Made by a program: the position numbers and the translations under genes. Under the pieces are notes generated by a model that was given only the letters and a program-made list of their open reading frames with translations, was not told the DNA's origin and did not search any database. Below are positions 33,601 to 38,280 of a stretch of 64,000 bases of DNA, one piece after another. Origin of the DNA: Hymenobacter citatus. GTDB taxonomy: Bacteria > Bacteroidota > Bacteroidia > Cytophagales > Hymenobacteraceae. Within the stretch, counting starts at the first letter, position 1. The number at the start of each line of letters is the position of its first letter. The DNA lies in assembly GCF_014333615.1 (NCBI RefSeq), contig NZ_JACSCY010000011.1:98082-162081 (forward strand), read 5' to 3'.

Positions 33601-34372
33601 TGTGCACGGCAGTTTCGGCCAGGTATTGCAGGGCCACAAAGGGTAGGAACAGCCGGTTGATGCGCTGCTCGGCAATGAACGCCAGCAGTTGCTCGAAGTC
33701 CAGCCGTAGCTCGTCGTTAATGAGTACCAGTACGCCCCCAGTGGTGAGCGTAGCCAGGATTTCCTGAAACGACACATCGAAGCCTAGCGGGGCAAATTGC
33801 AGCGTGCGTGTGCCGCTGCCGGCACGGGAATGCCGGCGCTGCCAGTGCAGCAGATTTACAAGGGCATGGTGGCCCATGCTCACGCCTTTGGGCTCGCCCG
33901 TAGAGCCGGAAGTATAGAGCACATACGCCAGCGTTCCTGGCTGCATGGCAGCATTGGGAGTGTGCTCGGCAGCCTTATCCAACAGCACCTGCAAGCCCAA
34001 GCTGCTGAATAGGCTAGTCTCGTTGGCGGGTGCCAGGCAATGTGTGAGGCCGGAGCTCAGTATAATCTTTTGCAGTCGCTGTGGCGAGAAGGTAGGGTCG
34101 AGTGGGAGGTAGGCTTTGCCGGCTTTCAGAATAGCAAGCACCCCTAATATCATCTCGGGGCCGCGAGTACTGCTAATGCTAACTAAAGCAGCCGAGCCCG
34201 CCTGTTGCCGGATTTGGTAACTCAACTGCGTGGCAGCGGCATCTAGTTGCGCATAGGTAAACTGCTTGCCCTCTGCTACCAAGGCCACTTGCGTTGCGCA
34301 CCGGGTAGCAGTGTATTCAAACAGCTGTTGCACATACTGGGCGTCAGCGAGTGATTGTATTATCTCATCCAT
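27686..34372 (-). CDS. hybrid NRPS-PKS with aminotransferase: A-PCP-KS-AT-ACP-AMT
   Basis: A 2228-residue synthase (ATG at 34372; a GTG at 34381 would add three residues; positions below count from the GTG). Adenylation 20-505 (VLYTSGSTGEPKG). Carrier FFELGGNSLL, serine 555. Ketosynthase 615-1040 with HSACSTSL (cysteine 786), histidines 922 and 961. Acyltransferase 1135-1430 with GHSIGE (serine 1230) and HAFH, the malonyl-CoA signature. Carrier FLEIGLDSLLL, serine 1557. An alanine/proline-rich linker at 1600-1700. PLP class III aminotransferase 1765-2175 with IFDEVITGFR and ATYGKVVGGG (lysine 2009). The C-terminal GNPAWFITDPE tail is seen in relatives ahead of a C domain. There is no KR, DH, ER or leading C domain. 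First A-domain code reads D-V-Q-F-M-A-Q-V-V-K, nearest to proline-like codes. Confidence 0.93.
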   Translation of the reverse strand: MDEIIQSLADAQYVQQLFEYTATRCATQVALVAEGKQFTYAQLDAAATQLSYQIRQQAGSAALVSISSTRGPEMILGVLAILKAGKAYLPLDPTFSPQRLQKIILSSGLTHCLAPANETSLFSSLGLQVLLDKAAEHTPNAAMQPGTLAYVLYTSGSTGEPKGVSMGHHALVNLLHWQRRHSRAGSGTRTLQFAPLGFDVSFQEILATLTTGGVLVLINDELRLDFEQLLAFIAEQRINRLFLPFVALQYLAETAVHTQQFPVDLQEIMTAGEQLKRTPQLVAFFEALPGCVLYNQYGPTECHVVTELPLTGPPAAWPALPTIGRPIDNVQILIVDEALQPLPAGEIGEICAAGACLAEGYLHQPALTAEKFVEYTDAAGQPARLYRTGDLGRYLPDGTIEFLGRRDDQVKIRGHRIELGEVEVALNSLSGVQQAVVVARETAGGYKQLVAYLVAAGPDEPTAAVRAALEQQLPDYMVPAAFVWLKELPRTTSGKVDKKALPAPSSERPALAALYRKPTTPAEKNIAATWSELLRIEPIGADDNFFELGGNSLLAQKTVVLLRQRFQYQVPITRLYQHPTAASLNQYLAGQHSAAPLAATSPNMPPAATTQSDVAVIGMAGRFPGAGTIAELWKVLREGRETIQFFTAEELDASISAETRHDPAYVRARGIMEEPGQFDAAFFGISPKLAQVMDPQQRLFLEIAWEALEQAGYPPAAHGARVGVYAGVGNNTYLLHNVLSNSKVVEQVGSFQVMTANEKDYVASRTAYQLNLQGPAVSVHSACSTSLLAIAEAVQSIRAGQCELALAGGASITSPTRSGHRYQEGAMLSPDGHCRSFDAQGQGTVFSDGAGVVLMKSLAAAHRDGDTIYAVIKGIGVNNDGSAKGSFTAPNAEGQAHAIRTALHDAGVAPATISYIEAHGTATPLGDPIELEGLSMAFGEQAQNQFCALGSIKSNMGHLTAAAGVAGFIKTALALHHRQLPPSLHFEQANPSIDFANSPFFVNTTLRDWTTPTVRRAGISSFGVGGTNVHVVVEEAPLPELLPTTARPVHLLTWSAKTTTSRENYASRLAEYLDQNSAEALADVAYTLQTARTDFAQRRFVVASTPAEARMALQAASKVGQANTLQAVPSEMVFLFPGQGAQYLGMGQTLYAEEPAYRQAVDECAALLLPYLELDIRTVLYAEPSAAAEAQLRQTRYTQPALFVTEYALARLWMSWGMVPSVLCGHSIGEFVAAHLAGVFSLADALRLVAVRGQLVGALPGGSMLAVRHGAAEVESLLPDTLSMAAVNSHTLCVVAGPEVAIAAFAETLAARQIPCRPLATSHAFHSAIMEPAVADFQQVVSTVTLHRPQKPVVSTVSGTWLTDAQATDPTYWATHLRLPVQFANALDTLLALDNPLLLEVGPGSTAATLARQQAGSRAVVALPGLPPTQGSQTDVHALLHTLGQLWLHGATPDWAAFYAGQNRRKVPLPTYVFDRQLYWLEPPLVALVAAEPLVAPAPTPVATRVAPTASLPAQPMRLPILLQKIADILEDASGIEMSGTTPDQTFLEIGLDSLLLTQVALTLRKEFDLPITFRQLNESYATPAALAAYLDQALPSGRYQPVAVPAPATTPASIPLAPMLAPVAASVPMTAPVAVAGPDSALGLISQQLQLLARQIALLQGTPEPPVATPASVVPLAPAAPVPAPAVSASATAVATAVAELTPEEQAELKKPFGATARIERQATELSQPQQHFLHQLTQRYNQKTAGSKAYAQQHRAHMADPRVVSGFRPLTKELVYPLVVNKSKGSRLWDIDGNEYIDVLNGFGSTMLGYQPDNIKQVLHEQLERGYEIGPQHALAGEVSQLICEFTGFDRAALCNTGSEAVLGAMRIARTVTGRSLIVAFSGSYHGIADEVLVRGTKKLKSFPAAPGIMPEAVQNMLILDYGTEESLRIIRERAHELAAVLVEPVQSRRPEFRPIAFLREVRAITAAADVALIFDEVITGFRMHPGGAQALFGIKADLATYGKVVGGGLPIGAIAGRKELMDALDGGFWQYGDDSFPAVGVTYFAGTFVRHPLALAAAKESLRYMKEQGPALQQSLTAKTEHLAEALNPELERRQLPFFVAHFGSLWKIKFKEEVPYGELLFTLLREKGVHIWDGFPCFMTEAHTTDEVDRVVALCLSSIDELVAAGFLPASPDHATAPAPAGTTRALNQPPVPGARLGRDQAGNPAWFITDPEQPDHYLQINLN

Positions 34373-34833
34373 CTCATCCACCTGAAAACTGCTCTTCCAA
34401 ATTTGAGAGTAAACCTAACTTAAAATCAATTTATAGTTAGGTTATGGGATACTTTATTTATTTATATAAGACTAAAATACAAAAAACTGCATAAATTTTA
34501 ATAATGCATAATTTATTCGGCCAATTGTTCAAAAAATCAAATCGATATACGACTAATACAACCTATGACAAAGAACGAATGAAGACCTATGGCTACCCAT
34601 CGGTATTCTATAAATCCAGTTTTATAAGAAAAATATAAAGCGTGACTTTCTCATAATAAGACAAACGCATTGGCACTTGCTGCCAGAAGCAAGCGGTTAA
34701 TCATTCAAATTCTACAACAGGTAGCGTAGTTATGAGCCACCACGCACTGAAAGCGTGTGTCGTGGCGTCTTTCTCTACCGGATTGGGTATCCTCTTTTAT
34801 TCGTGGCATATTTAAGGCGCTAATCCACTCCCT
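34373..34833. other. AT-rich divergent intergenic region upstream of the NRPS/PKS operon
   Basis: About 460 bases. The half next to the synthase is strongly AT-rich and holds a perfect inverted repeat (34412-34443). The half near 34736-34767 holds an imperfect GC hairpin (GCCAC...CACGC / GCGTG...GTGGC). No gene of convincing quality is present, and no perfect TAnnTTTG box was found facing the synthase. Confidence 0.5.
34412..34443. promoter_or_regulatory. candidate operator upstream of the NRPS/PKS operon
   Basis: AACCTAACT (34412-34420) and AGTTAGGTT (34435-34443) form a perfect 9-base inverted repeat with a 14-base AT spacer, about 40-70 bases upstream of the synthase start. The geometry suits a dimeric repressor or activator. 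There is no T run after it on the operon strand, so a terminator is less likely. Confidence 0.5.
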
Positions 34834-35145
34834 ATGGCCGCCTTTCGCATACTTCTTCTGCTTACTGGGCTTTTGGTGGCAGCCCGCGGCAGCCAGGCGC
34901 AAAGTGCCCCTCATCCTGCACCGCCACCTCCGAAAGAACAGCAGGAACTGGTAGTACGCGTGACGGTTCCTACCGCCATAGCTACGATAAGTGATTATGC
35001 CAGCACCTTATTCTCCAAGCAGAAAGACAAGCTGAAAACCCTGACTGCCCCCCGGCAGCTGCGCACGAGTAACCCAGTTATCGTTTTCACGCTGCCGCTG
35101 CCCAAAGGCTGGGGCACGAAAAAAGAGAAGGAGGCTAGCCCATAG
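34834..35145 (+). CDS. small exported protein, unknown
   Basis: A 103-residue frame with a good signal peptide (MAAFRILLLLTGLLVAARGSQAQ) and a mature part rich in proline at the start (PHPAPPPPKEQQ) and lysine at the end (PKGWGTKKEKEA). I recognise no family. It precedes the histidine kinase gene by 64 bases on the same strand. It is probably real because of the signal, but there is no other support. Confidence 0.45.
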   Translation: MAAFRILLLLTGLLVAARGSQAQSAPHPAPPPPKEQQELVVRVTVPTAIATISDYASTLFSKQKDKLKTLTAPRQLRTSNPVIVFTLPLPKGWGTKKEKEASP

Positions 35146-35209
35146 TTGCCCACACCCGTGACACGCTCTGCCTGATTTCCTGCCGTTACGCTTGCTTTTC
35201 TGCCGATCT

Positions 35210-36589
35210 ATGAATGTCAACACGACTATCTTTTTCAGTATTTTAATAGCCGTGGGGCTGGTGCGTGTTGTGCGGAAGTTTTTGGATTTGCCCACCCGCC
35301 TACCCCGCGTCAATCGGCTACTAGACTATATCTGGGTGCCGGGTGTGGCGCTGTTCGGGCTTTCTTCGCTCGTTAGCTGGAAGTCCGATCAGCTGGATGA
35401 GCTGTATTTGCTCTTTGTGTTTGGGGTGGGTATTTGGGTGCTGCTGCGCCTGCGCACGTACCGGCCGGCGCGGTTGCTGCTGCTGGCTGCCCTACCCTTC
35501 GTCGTGTATTCGGCCTTTGAACTAGCGCTGGCGCTGGCGGCGCCAGCTGTCTTGAAGGAGTATGACGACAGCTTTGAGGTGGCCCAGGCCTTCACTTTCA
35601 TCTGGCTGTTCACGTTTGCCCTGATTGCCCGCAATCAGAAAAACCAGTTGGAAAAAGACCGACTACTGCGCGAGGAAGAAGAGAAGGCCAAGCAGCGCAT
35701 CTCAGCGCAAAATGTGGAACTAGAGCGCTTGGTGGCCGAGCGCACCGCTACCCTCACACAGCAGGCCGAGGAGTTGCGCTACGCCCTCACGGAGCTACGC
35801 ATCACACAGAACCAGCTAATTCAGAGCGAAAAGATGGCGAGCTTGGGGGAACTCACAGCTGGTATTGCCCACGAGATTCAGAACCCGCTGAATTTCGTGA
35901 CCAACTTCTCCGACGTGAGTGCCGAGCTGCTCACGGAACTGGAAGAGGAACAGCAAAAGCCTGACCGCGACCCAGAGCTGGAAGCCGAAATCCTAACCGA
36001 CCTCAAGCAGAACCTGCAGAAAATCACCCACCACGGGCAACGGGCCGCCAGCATTGTGCGGGCCATGCTGGAGCATTCCCGCGCCAACAACGGTGAGCGG
36101 CAGCCCACCGACCTCAACAAGCTGGCCGACGAATACCTGCGCCTGGCCTACCACGGCTTGCGCGCCAAAGACAAGACCTTCAACGCCACTATTACCACGT
36201 TTTTTGACCCGTCGCTGGGAAAAATCAGCGCTGTATCGCAGGATTTGGGGCGGGTACTGCTCAATCTGTTTACCAACGCGTTCTACGCCGTGCAGAAAAA
36301 GCAAAAGGACGGTAACACGCCCGGCTACGTGCCTACCGTGAGCGTCAACACGCTGCACCGCTCGTCGGGAGAGGTAGAGATTCGGGTGCGCGACAACGGC
36401 ACGGGCATACCGGAGAGCGTGAAGGACAAGATTTTTCAGCCGTTTTTCACTACCAAGCCCACCGGCGAAGGCACCGGGTTGGGTTTGTCGTTGAGCTACG
36501 ACATCATTACAAAAGGCCACGACGGCACCCTGATGGTGGAAACCGAGGAAGGTGAGGGCACAGAGTTTATTATCACGCTGCCTGGTTGA
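35210..36589 (+). CDS. membrane sensor histidine kinase
   Basis: A 459-residue kinase. The ATG at 35210 is chosen because it opens the first membrane segment. Four or five hydrophobic segments fill residues 5-140 (FFSILIAVGLV, WVPGVALFGLSSLV, LLLLAALPFVVYSAFELALALAA, FTFIWLFTFALIA). A coiled coil follows (about 143-205). The phosphoacceptor is histidine 221 in GIAHEIQNPLNFV. The ATPase domain has NLFTNAFYAV, VRDNGTGIP, FFTTKPTGEGTGLGLSLSYDI. There is no extracellular sensor domain, so the signal is perhaps sensed in the membrane. The two receivers that follow (69 bases after the stop and then overlapping) are its likely partners. Confidence 0.9.
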   Translation: MNVNTTIFFSILIAVGLVRVVRKFLDLPTRLPRVNRLLDYIWVPGVALFGLSSLVSWKSDQLDELYLLFVFGVGIWVLLRLRTYRPARLLLLAALPFVVYSAFELALALAAPAVLKEYDDSFEVAQAFTFIWLFTFALIARNQKNQLEKDRLLREEEEKAKQRISAQNVELERLVAERTATLTQQAEELRYALTELRITQNQLIQSEKMASLGELTAGIAHEIQNPLNFVTNFSDVSAELLTELEEEQQKPDRDPELEAEILTDLKQNLQKITHHGQRAASIVRAMLEHSRANNGERQPTDLNKLADEYLRLAYHGLRAKDKTFNATITTFFDPSLGKISAVSQDLGRVLLNLFTNAFYAVQKKQKDGNTPGYVPTVSVNTLHRSSGEVEIRVRDNGTGIPESVKDKIFQPFFTTKPTGEGTGLGLSLSYDIITKGHDGTLMVETEEGEGTEFIITLPG

Positions 36590-36600
36590 TTTTTTGAACC

Positions 36601-36634
36601 AGCTTAACAGCTAGCAGCCATTAGCTAACAGCTC
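36601..36634. repeat. AGCTGTTAGCTAATGG-type short repeat
   Basis: On the minus strand this reads GAGCTGTTAGCTAATGGCTG followed by CTAGCTGTTAAGCT. It is related to the larger inverted repeat at 40963-41051. It lies directly in front of the response-regulator promoter region. Confidence 0.55.
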
Positions 36635-36644
36635 ATATTATAGA

Positions 36645-36652
36645 TAGCTTTG
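36645..36652 (+). promoter_or_regulatory. possible -7 box directly before the receiver gene
   Basis: TAGCTTTG matches TAnnTTTG and ends only 6 bases before the ATG at 36659. If it is used, the transcript would be leaderless or nearly so. It could also be a chance match. Confidence 0.3.
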
Positions 36653-36658
36653 TTTGTG

Positions 36659-37054
36659 ATGAAAATACTGGTAGTAGACGATGAAACGGATGTGCGCGTG
36701 CTGTTCGAGCAGCGCTTCCGGCGCGAAATCCGCAGCGGGTTGTTCACGTTTTCCTTTGCCTACTCGGGTGAGGAAGCACTAACCTACCTGCACGACCACG
36801 CCTCGGAGGTTGTCTTGATTTTATCGGATATCAACATGCCCGGCATGAGCGGGCTGGAGCTGCTGCGCCACATCAAGCAGGCCTACCCTGCCCCGCCCCC
36901 TACCCCGCCGCAAGTAATGATGATAACGGCTTACGGCGATGACACCAGTCGGCAACAAGCTATGCAGCTGGGCGCCAACGACTTCCTGACCAAGCCCGTA
37001 GACTTTGCCGCGCTGAAAGAGAAACTGACTGTGCTAGCGAGCCATGAAAACTAA
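36659..37054 (+). CDS. stand-alone receiver-domain response regulator
   Basis: A 131-residue single receiver domain. The acidic pocket is DD at 7-8, the phosphoacceptor aspartate is 57 in ILSDINMPGMSG, the threonine/serine switch is in MMITAYG, and the lysine is in FLTKPVD. There is no output domain, so it works by protein contact or as a phosphate sink. It lies between the kinase and the receiver-cyclase, overlapping the latter by 11 bases. The ATG at 36659 is chosen over a TTG nine bases earlier. Confidence 0.88.
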   Translation: MKILVVDDETDVRVLFEQRFRREIRSGLFTFSFAYSGEEALTYLHDHASEVVLILSDINMPGMSGLELLRHIKQAYPAPPPTPPQVMMITAYGDDTSRQQAMQLGANDFLTKPVDFAALKEKLTVLASHEN

Positions 37055-38090
37055 AATACTGGTAGTAGACGACGAGGCCGATCTGGAGCTACTCATTAAG
37101 CAGAAATTCCGGCGCAAAATCCGGGAAAACGTTTATGAGTTTGTGTTTGCCAGCAACGGCCAAGAGGCCCTAGACTGCATCCGGGAGCACCCGGATATGG
37201 ACATTATCCTTAGCGACATCAACATGCCGGTGATGGACGGGCTGACGCTGCTGGGCAAGCTCCCCGAAGCCAACCCGGTGGCCAAAGCCGTTATCGTATC
37301 GGCCTACGGCGACATGGAAAATATTCGGCTGGCCATGAACCGCGGGGCCTTCGACTTCATCTGCAAACCCGTCGATTTCAATGACTTGGAGTTGACCGTG
37401 GAGAAGACCGCGCAGCAGGTGCGGCAGATGCGCGAGACGTTACGCGCCATCCAGGAAAACAACATCCTGCGGATGTACGTGGATGGCACGGTACTCAGCT
37501 TCATGGGCAGACCCGATTTTGAGAAGTCGCTGATGGTGAGTGAGACGGTGGACGCCACGGTGGTTTTTATTGACATCTGCGGCTTCACTTCCCTATCCGA
37601 AGTGCTACCTCCGGCTGATATCGTGACCATGCTCAACACCTACTTCGACCAGATGGTGAAGGAGGTGATTGCGCAGGGCGGCTACATCGACAAGTTTATG
37701 GGCGACGCCGTGATGGCCGTGTTCCGCGACGAGTTCCACCTCGACCGCGCCATCGACGCGGCGCTGGCGGCGCGTGCCGTAGTACAGGCCAACGAGTTTG
37801 CTCTCCCCGACGGCCGCATCTACCGACCTCAAGTGAGCATTGGCGTGAACACCGGCGAAATGGTGTCCGGCAACATCGGCTCGGCTTCCCTCAAACGCCT
37901 CGACTACACCGTTATTGGCGACACCGTGAACACCAGCCAGCGCCTGCAATCGGCAGCCCAGCCCGGTCAAATCATCATTACGGAGGCTACCTATCAGCAG
38001 GTGAAAGAGTCCTTTCATTGCCAGCCCTTGCAGGAAGTCAGCCTGAAGAACAAGGCGCAGCCAGTGATGCTGTATGAGGTGGTGAGCTAA
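37044..38090 (+). CDS. receiver domain fused to class III adenylate cyclase
   Basis: A 348-residue protein. Receiver at 1-125, aspartate 58 in IILSDINMPVMDG, lysine in FICKPVD. A short helical linker follows, then a class III cyclase domain (about 165-345). All key residues are present: metal aspartates 177 (VFIDICGFTS) and 221 (DKFMGDAVMAVF), adenine-selecting lysine 217 and aspartate 287 (RLDYTVIGDTVN), and transition-state asparagine 296 and arginine 300 (NTSQR). The lysine/aspartate pair points to ATP and hence cAMP. Phosphorylation by the upstream kinase would control the cyclase. It is convergent with a cyclic-nucleotide-binding protein gene. Confidence 0.92.
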   Translation: MKTKILVVDDEADLELLIKQKFRRKIRENVYEFVFASNGQEALDCIREHPDMDIILSDINMPVMDGLTLLGKLPEANPVAKAVIVSAYGDMENIRLAMNRGAFDFICKPVDFNDLELTVEKTAQQVRQMRETLRAIQENNILRMYVDGTVLSFMGRPDFEKSLMVSETVDATVVFIDICGFTSLSEVLPPADIVTMLNTYFDQMVKEVIAQGGYIDKFMGDAVMAVFRDEFHLDRAIDAALAARAVVQANEFALPDGRIYRPQVSIGVNTGEMVSGNIGSASLKRLDYTVIGDTVNTSQRLQSAAQPGQIIITEATYQQVKESFHCQPLQEVSLKNKAQPVMLYEVVS

Positions 38091-38280
38091 AGGTGAGATG
38101 ATGAGGTGGTGAAATGGTGAGTTTTTCGTTCTGTCATCCTGAGTGCAGCGAAGGACCTTATGCCAGTTGAACGAATCGTTGTGGCGATTGTCGTTCTGGC
38201 ATGATAAGGTCCTTCGCTGCACTCAGGATGACAGAACGAAAAACTCACCATCTCACTATTTCACCATCTCACACCTTCAC
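38091..38280. repeat. composite inverted repeat: GGTGAAAT tract plus GTCATCCTGAG core
   Basis: Arms 38115-38165 and 38197-38250 are about 50 bases each and nearly identical apart from a 3-base indel; they contain TTTTTCGTTCTGTCATCCTG and GCAGCGAAGGACCTTAT. Outside these the imperfect GGTGAGATGATGAGGTGG tract on the left is mirrored by CACCATCTCAC-type sequence on the right. The right tract contributes the stop codon of the convergent gene (38269-38271). It probably also works as a two-way terminator. Confidence 0.88.

Noticed and set aside
22824..34381. The NRPS/PKS cluster as a recent foreign island
   Set aside because: Base composition and codon style look like the neighbours. No integrase or attachment repeat is seen; the tRNA-Gly gene is nearby at 20.8 kb but has no visible duplicated 3' end.
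38091..38280. Inverted repeats read as ends of insertion sequences
   Set aside because: The elements are only 100-240 bases and contain no transposase. They fit MITE- or REP-like repeats better.
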